This document shows, piece after piece, positions 38,706 to 47,744 of a stretch of 64,000 nt of DNA. Origin of the DNA: Actinoplanes nipponensis (GTDB lineage Bacteria; Actinomycetota; Actinomycetes; Mycobacteriales; Micromonosporaceae); the NCBI RefSeq assembly GCF_016862275.1, contig NZ_BOMQ01000020.1, positions 1 through 64,000 on the forward strand, in the 5' to 3' direction. The position numbers and the translations under genes were made by a program. Position 1 is the first letter of the stretch; every line of letters begins with the position of its first letter. The notes beneath the pieces are model-generated. The model was not told the origin of the DNA and did not search any database. It saw only the letters and a list, made by a program, of their open reading frames with translations.

Positions 38706-41045
38706 ATGCTACCACAACAGGGAGTGGCTTTGTCAAGCTCCGCCGGCGGTACGGAAACTCTGCGGAACGACGACATCGAGTCCGAAAAGGCCTACCTGGC
38801 CGTCCTCTACCACCGCCTCGACCTGCTGCGTGAGCAGGCCGACGAGCGCCTGCGCGCCATCCTGCTGGAAGCGGGCGGCACGCCGCAGGGCCGGTCCCAG
38901 CGGGAGGCCACCCGCAGCCACTGGGCCGAGCAGCTCGCCCAGATGAATTCCGTCGAGAACGGTCTGTGCTTCGGGCGGCTGGATTTCGCCGCGGACTATC
39001 CCCGCTACATCGGCCGGATCGGGTTGTTCGCCGAGGACCGCGACCAGGATCCGTTGCTGGTCGACTGGCGGGCTCCCGCCGCGCGCCCGTTCTATCTGGC
39101 CACCGCGGTGTCCCCCGAGGGGGTGACCCGCCGCCGCCACCTGCGCACCCGCGGGCGCGAGCTGACCGCGATCGACGACGAGGTGCTCGACATCGAGGCC
39201 GGCGCGCCGGACGGGCGCGAGGACGTGACGGGGGAGGCGGCGCTGCTGTCGGCGCTGACCGCGAACCGCACCGGGCGCATGCGCGACATCGTGGAGACCA
39301 TCCAGTCCGAACAGGACGAGGTGATCCGGGCCGGGCTGCCGGGGGTGCTCGTGGTCCAGGGCGGGCCCGGCACCGGCAAGACGGCCGTGGCGCTGCACCG
39401 GGCGGCGTACCTGCTCTACACGCACCGGGCCCAGCTCACCCGGCAGGGCGTGCTCATCCTCGGTCCGAACGCCACGTTCCTGCGGTACATCTCGCAGGTG
39501 CTGCCGTCGCTGGCCGAGACCGGCGTGCTGCTGGCCACCCTGGGCGACATGTTCCCCTCGGTGACGGCCCGGGCGAGCGAGGCGCCGGCCGCCGCGGCGC
39601 TCAAGGGCCGGCTGGAGATGCTCGACGTGCTCGCGGCCGCGGTCGCCGACCGGCAGACCGTGCCGGACGACTACGTGGAGGTCGACCACGACGGCTTCCC
39701 GCTGCGCATCGAGCGGGCCGTCTGCGAGGACGCCCGCGCGGAGGCCCGCCGGTCCGGCCGGCCGCACAACCTGGCCCGGTCGATCTTCGTGACCGCGGTC
39801 ATCCACACCCTGTCGCTGCAGATCGCCGAGCGCATCGGCGCCGACCCGCTCGGCGGCGACAACCTGCTCGAGGAGGCGGACCTCGCCGAGACGCGGCGCG
39901 AGCTGCGCGAGGACCAGGACGTGCAGGCCGCGCTCTTCGAGCTGTGGCCGATCCTCACGCCGCGGCAGGTGCTGCGCGACCTGTTCACCGACGCCGACCG
40001 GCTGGCCTCGGCCGCGCCGCGGCTCGGCGCGGACGAGCGGGCGTTGCTGCTGCGCGAGCGACGGGCCGGCTGGGCGCCGGCCGACGTGCCCCTGCTGGAC
40101 GAGCTGGCCGAGCTGCTGGGCGTCGACGACACCCTGCGGGCGCGGGCGGTGGCCCGCGAGCGGGAGCAGGCGATCGAGTACGCCGAGGGCGTCCTGGAGA
40201 TCGTCGAGGGCTCCCGGTCGCTGGACTTCGAGGACCAGGAGGAGGAGATCCTGTCCGCCGTCGACGTCGTCGACGCCAGCGCCTTCGTCGAGCGGCACGA
40301 GGTGATCGACACCCGGACCACGGCGGAGCGGGCGGCCGCGGACCGCACGTGGGTCTTCGGGCACGTGATCGTCGACGAGGCCCAGGAGTTGTCGCCGATG
40401 GCCTGGCGGCTGCTCATGCGCCGCTGCCCGAGCCGGTCGATGACCGTGGTCGGGGACGTGGCGCAGACCGGCGAGCTGGCCGGGACCACGACCTGGGAGC
40501 AGGTCTTCGAGCCGTACGTCGCGCAGCGCTGGCGGCTGGCCGAGCTGACCGTGAACTACCGCACCCCGGCCGAGGTGATGACCGTGGCCGCGGACGTGCT
40601 CGCCGCAGTGGACCCGTCGCTGCAGCCGCCGCGCTCGGTGCGGACCGCCGGCGAGGAGCCGTGGGCGGCCCGGGTGCGGCCCGAGGCGCTCGCGGGCGAG
40701 CTCGTCGCGGCGGTACGCCGGGAAGCAGCGGTGGCCGCGGAGGGACGGGTGGGGGTGCTGGTGCCCGCGGGCCTGGAGGAGTCGCTGGGCCGGGAGCTCA
40801 CCGCCGCGGTGCCCGGCGCCGCCGTGGGGGAGCAGCCCGATCTGCTCAACCACATCGTGTTGATGACCGTGCGGCAGGCCAAGGGCCTGGAGTTCGACAG
40901 CGTGATCGTGGTGGAGCCCGACCGGATCATCGAGGAGAGCCCGCGCGGCCTGAGCGACCTCTACGTGGCCGTGACCCGGGCGACGCGCCGGCTGGGCGTG
41001 CTGCACACGGCCGACCTGCCCAAGGAGCTCAACGCGCTGGCCTGA
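38706..41045 (+). CDS. helD: HelD-like superfamily 1 helicase (RNA polymerase recycling factor)
   Basis: A 779-residue UvrD/Rep-like protein. The N-terminal coiled-coil (EKAYLAVLYHRLDLLREQAD) is the part that enters the polymerase secondary channel in HelD. The split SF1 ATPase has Walker A GGPGTGKTAVALHR at about residue 219, VIVDEAQELSPM as motif II, NYRTPAEVM, and LYVAVTRATRRL near the end. HelD removes stalled RNA polymerase and can confer rifampicin tolerance. Start is ATG 38706 or, with AGGGAG just upstream, TTG 38730. Confidence 0.88.
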   Translation: MLPQQGVALSSSAGGTETLRNDDIESEKAYLAVLYHRLDLLREQADERLRAILLEAGGTPQGRSQREATRSHWAEQLAQMNSVENGLCFGRLDFAADYPRYIGRIGLFAEDRDQDPLLVDWRAPAARPFYLATAVSPEGVTRRRHLRTRGRELTAIDDEVLDIEAGAPDGREDVTGEAALLSALTANRTGRMRDIVETIQSEQDEVIRAGLPGVLVVQGGPGTGKTAVALHRAAYLLYTHRAQLTRQGVLILGPNATFLRYISQVLPSLAETGVLLATLGDMFPSVTARASEAPAAAALKGRLEMLDVLAAAVADRQTVPDDYVEVDHDGFPLRIERAVCEDARAEARRSGRPHNLARSIFVTAVIHTLSLQIAERIGADPLGGDNLLEEADLAETRRELREDQDVQAALFELWPILTPRQVLRDLFTDADRLASAAPRLGADERALLLRERRAGWAPADVPLLDELAELLGVDDTLRARAVAREREQAIEYAEGVLEIVEGSRSLDFEDQEEEILSAVDVVDASAFVERHEVIDTRTTAERAAADRTWVFGHVIVDEAQELSPMAWRLLMRRCPSRSMTVVGDVAQTGELAGTTTWEQVFEPYVAQRWRLAELTVNYRTPAEVMTVAADVLAAVDPSLQPPRSVRTAGEEPWAARVRPEALAGELVAAVRREAAVAAEGRVGVLVPAGLEESLGRELTAAVPGAAVGEQPDLLNHIVLMTVRQAKGLEFDSVIVVEPDRIIEESPRGLSDLYVAVTRATRRLGVLHTADLPKELNALA

Positions 41046-41050
41046 CCCGC

Positions 41051-41096
41051 GCACGCGGGCGGGGCCGGTGGAGATCCACCGGCCCCGCCCGCGTGC
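41051..41096. terminator. long bidirectional terminator
   Basis: A 22-bp perfect inverted repeat, 41051-41072 with 41075-41096, sits between the convergent HelD and second sigma genes. The formal spacer is only 2 nt, so a few central pairs must open to make the loop. There is no T-run. Its length and position between convergent stops support a shared terminator. Confidence 0.8.
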
Positions 41097-41102
41097 TGTC
41101 GG

Positions 41103-42014
41103 TCAGGCCGCCGCGCCGTGCGCCAGCGGCGTGAAGCCGTGGGCGTTGGTCAGCGCCAGGCGCGAGTGCAGGCTGGTGTTGCCGGCGATCGCGGCGAAGT
41201 AGCCGGCCCGGCGGCGCGCGATGATGCTGTCCGGGTTCTCCGGGGTCGGCGCCAGGTCGGGGTCGAGGTGGGTGTTGAGGCCGTCCTTGAGCAGCGACAG
41301 CGCCTCGGCCCGCAGCTGGCTGATCCGGCTCTCGGTGACGCCCAGGTCGGCGGCGATGTCGGCCATCGGGCGCTCCTTGAGGAAGTACTCGGTGACGACG
41401 GTCTGCAGGCGCTCCGGCAGCGACGCGATCGCGTGGTGCAGGTAGCCGATCTGCTCGCGGCGGATCAGCATGTCCTCCGGGCCGGGCGTGCGCTCGGTGA
41501 CCAGGTCGTCGGGGCTGCTGGTGGTGAAGCCCTGCAGCGACAGCACGGTGGCCCGCTGCACGTCGTTGTCCGTCTGGTGCAGGTCCGTCGTGGTGGTGCC
41601 CAGCGCCTGGGCCAGCTCCTCGTTCGTCGGCGTGCGGCCCAGGGTGGTGGTCAGGCTCTGCCGCGTGGAGTCGGTGGCCCGCGCCTTGGTCCGTACCGAG
41701 CGGGTCGCCCAGTCCAGCGAGCGCAGCTCGTCGAGGATCGCGCCGCGGATGCGGGTGGTGGCGAAGCGGTTGAACGGGATGCCGCGGGTCGGGTCCCAGC
41801 CGCGGGCGGCGGTGACCAGCGCGTGCAGGCCGGCGCTGGTGAGGTCGTCGCGGTGGATGTGGTTGGGGATCCGGGTGAGCATGTCGCGCACCAGGTGGCC
41901 GACCAGCGGCATGTGGGTGCGGATCAGCTCTTCCTGCTCCGCGGCGGACAGGGCCGGCACGGCGGTCGCGGTGTCGGCGGCGAGGTCGGCAGCGGTCGTC
42001 ATGGTGCTGGTCAT
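41103..42014 (-). CDS. sigma-70 family factor, FliA/WhiG class (paralogue 2)
   Basis: A 303-residue sigma factor clearly related to that at 37121 along its whole length: RTHMPLVGHLVRDMLTRIPN, FATTRIRGAILDELRSLDWA, TRSVRTKARATD, RPMADIAADLGVTESRISQL, then the shared extension NTHLDPDLAP. The N-terminus has about 30 extra Ala/Thr-rich residues; starts at Met1 or Met5 are possible. The pair probably recognises similar promoters with separate timing. Confidence 0.88.
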   Translation of the reverse strand: MTSTMTTAADLAADTATAVPALSAAEQEELIRTHMPLVGHLVRDMLTRIPNHIHRDDLTSAGLHALVTAARGWDPTRGIPFNRFATTRIRGAILDELRSLDWATRSVRTKARATDSTRQSLTTTLGRTPTNEELAQALGTTTTDLHQTDNDVQRATVLSLQGFTTSSPDDLVTERTPGPEDMLIRREQIGYLHHAIASLPERLQTVVTEYFLKERPMADIAADLGVTESRISQLRAEALSLLKDGLNTHLDPDLAPTPENPDSIIARRRAGYFAAIAGNTSLHSRLALTNAHGFTPLAHGAAA

Positions 42015-42140
42015 GTGAATCCCCCGTGTGTTGTCGGTGGCCCGCGGCGGTGGGCACCGGCTGACAAGGAGAAACTCTGGGTGACGCCGGGTACGGGTTC
42101 CGGTGACGCGTAGTTGCCGACCGGTTGCTTCGTCCCTTTC

Positions 42141-42839
42141 TCAGGCGGCGCGGGCGGGGACCTCGGCGACGGCCAGATCCCAGACGAACCGGGCGGGGGC
42201 GAACGCCTCCGCGTACCGGACCCGGGCCTGCGCGCCGAAGTGCCGGGCGGTGCCGGTGGGCAGCTCGGGATCGACCGGCGCCGGGGCCTCGGCCAGGGCC
42301 GCCAGCTTGCGGCCCAGGAACGGCGAGATGTCCACGAACAGCGCCGGGGTGAACAGCAGCGTCGACTCGCCGGCGTAGTGCAGGATCCGGCTGCTGTGCC
42401 GGGCCGCGGACAGGGTGGCCACGGCCGCGGCGCGGTGCTCGGCGTTGGCGTCCTCGGGGGCGTGCACGTAGATCACGTCGGCGTCGACGCCGGTGAGCAC
42501 GTTCTCGATGGCGGCCACGGTCATCGCGGCCGACGAGATCAGCCCGGGCCAGGTCTCCCCGGGCCCCTGCCGGTGGGAGCGGCGGTCGTGGTGGCCGCGG
42601 GTGTGCGACCGGCGGTCCCGGGACCGGCGTTCGGCCGCCTGCGGGCCCCACACCAGCAGGCAGTCCAGCTCGCGGGCGGCCGCCTCGGCCTGCCGGCTGC
42701 GCAAGGTGTCCGGGCCGTCGCAGGTCAGCACGAGCATGGTGACGGAGTCGCCCGCGGCCCGGTGCGCGGCCAGCGTCCCGGCGCAGCCGAACTCGATGTC
42801 GCCGGGATGGGTGCCGACCGCCAGGACGCTGCGGGACAT
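42141..42839 (-). CDS. PIG-L family deacetylase with altered HPDD motif
   Basis: A 232-residue protein. The zinc motif reads HPGDIEFGCAGTLAAH at residue 11, so the usual HPDD is HPGD: the second Asp is kept and the first is Gly. The third ligand region is IYVHAPEDANAEHRAAA. A basic His/Arg insertion (ERRSRDRRSHTRGHHDRRSH) near residue 70 is unusual. PIG-L enzymes deacetylate N-acetylglucosaminyl conjugates such as in mycothiol synthesis or mannosyl precursors. Substrate unknown. ATG at 42839. Confidence 0.8.
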   Translation of the reverse strand: MSRSVLAVGTHPGDIEFGCAGTLAAHRAAGDSVTMLVLTCDGPDTLRSRQAEAAARELDCLLVWGPQAAERRSRDRRSHTRGHHDRRSHRQGPGETWPGLISSAAMTVAAIENVLTGVDADVIYVHAPEDANAEHRAAAVATLSAARHSSRILHYAGESTLLFTPALFVDISPFLGRKLAALAEAPAPVDPELPTGTARHFGAQARVRYAEAFAPARFVWDLAVAEVPARAA

Positions 42840-42952
42840 GCGGGGCCTCCAGGGTCACGAGGCGCCGGGCGGGGTCGGGCGGCGCTGAGTGTCCATCGGC
42901 CCGGGGCGGTCCGGGTTGAGGGTTGTGGCGCGACTACGGCACGCTGGGCGGC

Positions 42953-43450
42953 ATGGATCTCACCGATTCCGGCACCACCGTCACCCTGATCGCCGGGGTG
43001 GCCCTGCTGGCCGGCGTGCTGGGCGTGGTGATCCCGGTGCTGCCCGGGCTGCTGCTGTGCTGGCTGGCGGTGCTGCTCTGGGCCGTCCTGGGCGACGCCG
43101 GCGGCGGCCGCTGGGTGGTGCTCGCGCTCGCCACCGTGGTGGCGGTCGGAGGCACGGTGGTGAAGTACCTGTGGCCCGGCAAACGGCTCAAGAGCACCGG
43201 CGTGCCCACGTCGTCGCTGGTGATCGCGGGTGTGCTCGGCATCGTCGGCTTCTTCGTGGTGCCCGTGGTCGGCCTGGTGCTGGGCTTCGTCGGCGGCCTG
43301 TGGCTGGCCGAGCGGCTGCGGGTGGGCCCCGGTCAGGCCTGGCCGTCCACCCGGCACGCGCTGGGCGCGGTCGGGCTGTCGCTGCTGGTGGAGTTCGCCG
43401 CGGCGCTGGGCATCGCCGTGATCTGGGTCTTCGGCCTGCTCGCCACCTGA
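42953..43450 (+). CDS. DUF456 membrane protein
   Basis: A 165-residue protein from ATG 42953 (MDLTDSGTTVTLIAGVALLA) with Gly-rich membrane segments: LGVVIPVLPGLLLCWLAVLL near the N-terminus, KYLWPGKRLKSTGVPTSS, and GVLGIVGFFVVPVVGLVLGF. This is the DUF456 pattern of glycine-zipper helices. The family has no established function. It ends 4 bp before the convergent carboxypeptidase stop. Confidence 0.82.
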   Translation: MDLTDSGTTVTLIAGVALLAGVLGVVIPVLPGLLLCWLAVLLWAVLGDAGGGRWVVLALATVVAVGGTVVKYLWPGKRLKSTGVPTSSLVIAGVLGIVGFFVVPVVGLVLGFVGGLWLAERLRVGPGQAWPSTRHALGAVGLSLLVEFAAALGIAVIWVFGLLAT

Positions 43451-43454
43451 GGCG

Positions 43455-44789
43455 TCAGCGGGGCAGGGGCGAGGCGTCGCGGGTGCGGCGCCGCACCCGC
43501 CGGCGGCGGCGCTGGGTGAGCAACAGCAGCAGCGGGGCGCCGGCCAGCACGACCGCGACCACCGCGGCGGCGCCCAGGTAGAGGACGCGGTTCGCGGCGG
43601 CGCGCACGGCCGGAGGTGTGCTGGCCCGCGGGCCGGCTGCCGCGGCGGGGGCGGCGCTCGCTCCGCCGGCCGGGCCGCGCGGGTCCGGGCCGTCCGGCTC
43701 CACCAGCTTGCCGACCGACGCGTCCCGGGGCAGCGAGAAGCCCCAGTCCAGCAGGGCGGCGCCCTGCTGCCAGCCGCGCAGCGGGACGGCCTCGGCGCCG
43801 AGCAGCGTCGCGACCAGGCGGCGGCCGTTGCGCTCGGCCCCGCCGACGTAGCTGTGCCGGGCCAGCTTGGTGAAGCCCGTCTTGCCGCCCAGCGCCCCCG
43901 GGTAGTTGTAGATCAGCTTGTTCTCGTTCTGGATCTGGAAGCCGCCCTTCTTCAGCCTCTTCTGCGCCGGGATCTGGGCGCGCTCGGTGAGCGCGTACCG
44001 GCGGAAGTCGGGCTTGGCGAAGCACTGCCGGGCGATCAGGGCCAGGTCGTACGCGCTGGTGAACTGCCCGGGCCCGTCCAGGCCGGACGGGGTCACCGCA
44101 TGCGTCTGGTACGCGCCGAGCCGCCGGGCCTCGGCGTTCATCGCGGCGACCGTGGCGGGCAGCCCGCCCCGGCCCCCGCCGAGGCGGGCGAGCGTGTTGG
44201 CGGCGTCGTTGCCGGAGTTGAGCAGCAGGCCGAGCCACAGGGTGCTGACCGGATAGCTGCCGCCCTTGAGGAGCCCGACGGCCGAGCTGTAGGGCTCGAT
44301 GGCCAGGTCGCCGTCGGTGATGGTGGCGACCTGCTTCGGGTCCAGCTTGTCCATGACCGTCGCGGCCAGCAGCAGCTTCTGCACGCTGGCCGGGGTCCCG
44401 TACACGTGCGGGCCGCAGCCGCCGAGCACCTCGCCGGAGTCCAGGTCCGCGACCAGCCAGCTGGTCGCGGTCAGGGCCGGCGGCCGCGGCGCCCCGGGCG
44501 GCACGACCAGGCCGTCGGTGGCCAGGTCGTCGCCGCCGACCGCGCGCAGCACGGGGTCGTCGGCCGGCGGGACCGGCCGGGGCGGGCGCCCGGCCGGCGG
44601 CTTGACCTTGGGCCGCGGGCACGGCACCGGCGCCGTCGCCGCGCGAGCCGGTTCGGCCCGGGGCGGCTCGGCCCGGGGCGGTTCGGCCCGGGCCGGGGCG
44701 GTCAGGACGGTCGTGGCCAGCGTGGCGGCCAGGATCGCCGCACCGCCGCGCCGGAGCGGGGCCGGCATGTCCGTACGCCTCACGGCCAC
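43455..44789 (-). CDS. D-alanyl-D-alanine carboxypeptidase (S11, low-molecular-weight PBP)
   Basis: A 444-residue exported enzyme. Residues 1-35 form a signal peptide, and a Pro-rich stretch with AEPPRAEPPRAEPARA follows. Catalytic motifs are SVQK (135-138), SGN (192-194) and KTG (303-305). A C-terminal TM helix (LYLGAAAVVAVVLAGAPLLL) and an Arg-rich tail anchor it. It trims the terminal D-Ala of peptidoglycan stem peptides. The start overlaps the stop end of the upstream gene by 10 bp, suggesting coupling. Confidence 0.92.
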   Translation of the reverse strand: MAVRRTDMPAPLRRGGAAILAATLATTVLTAPARAEPPRAEPPRAEPARAATAPVPCPRPKVKPPAGRPPRPVPPADDPVLRAVGGDDLATDGLVVPPGAPRPPALTATSWLVADLDSGEVLGGCGPHVYGTPASVQKLLLAATVMDKLDPKQVATITDGDLAIEPYSSAVGLLKGGSYPVSTLWLGLLLNSGNDAANTLARLGGGRGGLPATVAAMNAEARRLGAYQTHAVTPSGLDGPGQFTSAYDLALIARQCFAKPDFRRYALTERAQIPAQKRLKKGGFQIQNENKLIYNYPGALGGKTGFTKLARHSYVGGAERNGRRLVATLLGAEAVPLRGWQQGAALLDWGFSLPRDASVGKLVEPDGPDPRGPAGGASAAPAAAAGPRASTPPAVRAAANRVLYLGAAAVVAVVLAGAPLLLLLTQRRRRRVRRRTRDASPLPR

Positions 44790-45214
44790 TCGGCTCCCGC
44801 GTCCAGCCGCCGCCGCAGCAGCTGCTCCAGCGGCATGGTCTCGCCGTCCCCGCCGCCCGCCCCGACGATCAGCCGCGGCGCGCTGGGCGTCACCTCGGCG
44901 CCGGTGAAGCGGGCACGCAGCGACGACGGGACGGACAGCACGTAGAACCGGCCGTCCTCGCCGACGGCCACCGAGCGGTTCGCCTTGAGGTACCAGCCGC
45001 GCAGCCGGGTGCGGTAGGTCGCATGCCCGTCGAAGGCCCGGGCCCGCAGCACGGCGGGCGGCAGTCCGCGTTCGGCGGCCCGGCGCACGAAGTCGGCGAG
45101 CAGCCGGCCGGCCTGCTGGGCCTCGGCGGCCCGGCCGGCCTCGAGCGCGGCGGCGTGCCCGGCGACTGCCTGCCGGCGCTGCTCGTCCCAGGCGGCACGG
45201 TCGTCGGCGTCCAT
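44780..45214 (-). CDS. hypothetical protein
   Basis: A 144-residue product from ATG 45214 (MDADDRAAWDEQRRQAVAGH). The first half is helical and charged. The second half contains ATYRTRLRGWYLKANRSVAV and GRFYVLSVPSSLRARF, a beta-rich region common to actinobacterial hypothetical proteins. An upstream ATG at 45238 is also possible. It overlaps the carboxypeptidase gene by 10 bp. No function is known. Confidence 0.65.
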   Translation of the reverse strand: MDADDRAAWDEQRRQAVAGHAAALEAGRAAEAQQAGRLLADFVRRAAERGLPPAVLRARAFDGHATYRTRLRGWYLKANRSVAVGEDGRFYVLSVPSSLRARFTGAEVTPSAPRLIVGAGGGDGETMPLEQLLRRRLDAGAEWP

Positions 45215-45452
45215 GGCGACGACCCTAACGGCATCCACGCGGGCCCAGCCACCCGGGTTTTCCCGCGCCGGGCGCTAACCGCGCCCGGCGGCGGTGATTG
45301 CGCGGAATAGGCTGCCCGCATTTAACGGCGGCGGACGGGGGCGATAATTGCCCGGGGCCTGGTCTATTCTGTGAAATTCAGGCGAACAGTTGCGCGCGGA
45401 GTCCGTCACAGGCGAGACTGGGCGCGTTCTTCGGATTACGTCAGGAGTCGTT

Positions 45453-45806
45453 ATGGCGCGGCAGGTAATCACGACCCTCATCGACGACCTGGACGGAAAG
45501 CCGGCCGATCGGACGGTGGAGTTCAGCCTCGACGGCACGAGCTACACCATCGACCTTTCCGAGGCCAATGCCGGCAAGTTGCGCAAGGCGCTGGACCCGT
45601 TCATCGAGGCGGGCACGCGCATCGGTCGCAGCGGTTCCGGCCGTACCCCGGCCCGCCCGGGCGGCGGCTCGGGCCGCACGGCGAGCAGTCGCGACGAGAA
45701 CAGGCTCATTCGTGAGTGGGCCGCCGAGAACGGCCACCAGATCTCCGAGCGGGGCCGCATCCCGCAGAGCGTCAGCGATGCGTACCGGGCGGCCCACGGC
45801 CGCTGA
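45453..45806 (+). CDS. lsr2: Lsr2 nucleoid-associated protein (xenogeneic silencer)
   Basis: A 117-residue Lsr2. The N-terminal dimerisation domain (MARQVITTLIDDLDGKPADR, then YTIDLSEANAGKLRKALDPF) is joined by a Gly/Ser/Pro linker to the DNA-binding helix (ENRLIREWAAENGHQISERG) with the AT-hook-like RGR at 100-102. It binds AT-rich minor groove, bridges DNA and silences foreign genes. CAGGAG precedes the ATG. A strong terminator follows. The low-GC patch at 3.5-6 kb is the type of sequence it would be expected to cover. Confidence 0.95.
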   Translation: MARQVITTLIDDLDGKPADRTVEFSLDGTSYTIDLSEANAGKLRKALDPFIEAGTRIGRSGSGRTPARPGGGSGRTASSRDENRLIREWAAENGHQISERGRIPQSVSDAYRAAHGR

Positions 45807-45820
45807 TCCGCTCAGGTCAC

Positions 45821-45854
45821 AGGGCCGGACGACCGCTGTCGGTTGTCCGGCCCT
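45821..45854 (+). terminator. terminator after lsr2
   Basis: AGGGCCGGAC (45821-45830) pairs with GTCCGGCCCT (45845-45854), and the inner ACCG and CGGT extend the stem after one mismatch, leaving a CTGT loop. It begins 14 bp after the stop codon and ends in TT. Confidence 0.8.
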
Positions 45855-45859
45855 TGGCG

Positions 45860-46335
45860 TGTCCGCAATAACCGGCCCGGCGCGGCACCCGGGCCGGGCC
45901 GCGGTGCGCCCCCGCGACCCTTGCCCAGCGGCAAAGGCCGTGGTCAATGCTCGGACGGACCCGGGCCGGCCAGCGTGGTGCGCCCCGGCCGGCGCCGCTC
46001 GCGGCGGTGGGAATGGCGGACCCGGGCGCCGGAATCGGCCACCGGGGCCGGCGCCCGGACCGGCCGGATGATTGCCCGCCGGGCGGCCCGCCACCGCGCA
46101 CATCGCCCGGCCGGAAACGGCCCGCCGGCGTCCCCGGGGGTAATGCGGCGCCCCGCCGGGCGGGCCGGCGGCCGGCAAAGGAAAACACCTAGAAGATCGC
46201 GGCCGGTGGCAATGCGTACGCGGGCGGTCACGGTCGGAGCCGGCGGCGGGCCGATATCGGCCCGCCCATCGGCATAGGGGGCCGGCGCCGGAATGGCGGC
46301 CCCCGCAAACATTGCGGCGAGCGCGGCCCGGCGGC
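45860..46335. other. intergenic, no gene recognised
   Basis: About 475 bp of very high GC between the lsr2 terminator and the 3' end of the LLM oxidoreductase gene. Many short palindromes of CCGGC type are present, and a short purine-rich, lower-GC stretch lies near 46180-46200. Open frames are Arg/Pro/Ala-rich on both strands and lack start signals. I see no RNA gene. Confidence 0.5.
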
Positions 46336-47202
46336 TCAGGAAGTGCGCAGTCGCGGCAGCATCGGTGCGACCGTTTCCAGCACCTTCTCGTCGCCGGCGT
46401 ACCAGCTCGACCGGCGCGGCCAGTGCGTCAGCACGTCGGTGAAGCCCAACTCCGTGGCCCGCCCGACGGCGTCCGCGAACGCCTCCGGGCTGCTCAGCGA
46501 GAAGACCGGGGAGGAGTCGAGATTCAGGTAGCGGTCCACGGCGCGGCCGTCCGCCGCCTCCGTGAAGCGGGCGCTGACCTCAGCCACCGAACGCCACCAG
46601 CCCTGCTCGTCGTCCACGGCCTGCGCGCCGGTGGTCACCCAGCCGTCGCCGTAGCGGGCCGCGAGCCGCAGCGCCCGGGGACCGTTCGCGGCGACCACCA
46701 GCGGCGGGTGCGGGCGCTGCACCGGGCCGGGCGTGCTGCGGGCGTCCACGGCGGTGTAGTACGTACCCGCGAAGTCGGCCTTGTCGTTCTCGAGCAGCTC
46801 GGTGAGCAGCGCGAGGAACTCGGCGAAGCGGTCCACCCGGGCCCGCGGGGTCAGCTCGGCCGCGCCCAGCACGGACGCGTCGAAGCCGGTGCCGCCCGCG
46901 CCCACGCCCAGCAGGAGCCGGCCCTGGGAGATGTCGTCCAGCGTGGTCACCGCGCGGGCGAAGGGCACCGGGTGGCGGAAGTTGGGCGACGCCACGAAGG
47001 TGCCGAGGCGGATCCGGCGGGTGACCATCGCGGCCGCCGTCAGCGTGGGCACCGCGTCGAACCAGGGCCCGTCGACCAGGTCACGCCACCCCAGGTGGTC
47101 GTAGGTCCAGGCATGGTCGAAGCCGTACTCCTCGGCCAGCCGCCAGCGGCGGCCCGCCACGGACCAGCGTTCGTCGGGCAGGATCACGATGCCGATGCGC
47201 AC
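46336..47202 (-). CDS. LLM-class (luciferase-like) F420-dependent oxidoreductase
   Basis: A 288-residue TIM-barrel protein: MRIGIVILPDERWSVAGRRW at the start, YDHLGWRDL, RIRLGTFVASPNFRHPVPFA and LDDISQGRLLLGVGAGGTGF, the luciferase-like monooxygenase pattern. In this group the cofactor is often F420. The substrate is unknown. It follows the MarR gene by 14 bp on the same strand and may be its target. Confidence 0.85.
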   Translation of the reverse strand: MRIGIVILPDERWSVAGRRWRLAEEYGFDHAWTYDHLGWRDLVDGPWFDAVPTLTAAAMVTRRIRLGTFVASPNFRHPVPFARAVTTLDDISQGRLLLGVGAGGTGFDASVLGAAELTPRARVDRFAEFLALLTELLENDKADFAGTYYTAVDARSTPGPVQRPHPPLVVAANGPRALRLAARYGDGWVTTGAQAVDDEQGWWRSVAEVSARFTEAADGRAVDRYLNLDSSPVFSLSSPEAFADAVGRATELGFTDVLTHWPRRSSWYAGDEKVLETVAPMLPRLRTS

Positions 47203-47216
47203 GGCGAGACGCTACC

Positions 47217-47717
47217 TCACGCCGAGCGCAGGCTGTCCCGGTCGCCCGGCTCCGCCGCGGCGGCCGCGGTGTCGAACGCCGTCAGCGCGCGGACCAGCTC
47301 CTGCCGGCGGGCCGGGCTCATCCGTTCGAGCACCTCGGCCAGCGCCGACCGGCGGCGGTCCCGCAGCTCGTCCAGCAGGCGCTGGGCGGACGCGGTGAGC
47401 AGCAGCCGGACCTCCCGCCGGTCGCGCGGATCCGGCACCCGGCGCAGCAGCCCGGTGGCCTCCAGCCGGTCGCACAGCCGGCTGGCCGAGGACGGCACCA
47501 CGGCCAGCGCCTCGGCCAGGCGGCTCATGTTCGTGTGTTCGCCGCGCGCGACGATGGTGAGCACGCGCAGCTGCGCCGGCGGCACGGCCGGCGAGTGGGA
47601 CAGCCGGGCGCTGTCCAGCACGCCCAGCAGCGACTCCACGGTCGACTCCACGGCCGCGGCCACGTCCGTCACGGGCTCCATGCCGGTCCTCTGTGTGCTG
47701 AATGCGTACCCGGTCAT
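47217..47717 (-). CDS. MarR family transcriptional regulator
   Basis: A 166-residue winged-helix protein, TNMSRLAEALAVVPSSASRL being the recognition region and RRVPDPRDRREVRLLLT the wing with the family DxRxxR pattern. The ATG at 47717 is the longest start, but ATG 47681 (MEPVTDVAAAVE) has AGAGGA at good spacing and is likely. It lies between the RsbU-like gene and the LLM gene on one strand. The ligand is unknown. Confidence 0.85.
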   Translation of the reverse strand: MTGYAFSTQRTGMEPVTDVAAAVESTVESLLGVLDSARLSHSPAVPPAQLRVLTIVARGEHTNMSRLAEALAVVPSSASRLCDRLEATGLLRRVPDPRDRREVRLLLTASAQRLLDELRDRRRSALAEVLERMSPARRQELVRALTAFDTAAAAAEPGDRDSLRSA

Positions 47718-47744
47718 CGGCTCCTCAAGACTGGACCACGTCGC

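Noticed and set aside
38733..41054. Antisense open frame of 773 codons opposite HelD
   Set aside because: Same shadow effect. The sense strand carries all SF1 helicase motifs and the antisense product is His/Arg/Gly-rich without recognisable domains.
45944..46312. 122-codon minus-strand frame downstream of lsr2
   Set aside because: Pro/Arg/Ala-rich composition, no start signal and no domain.
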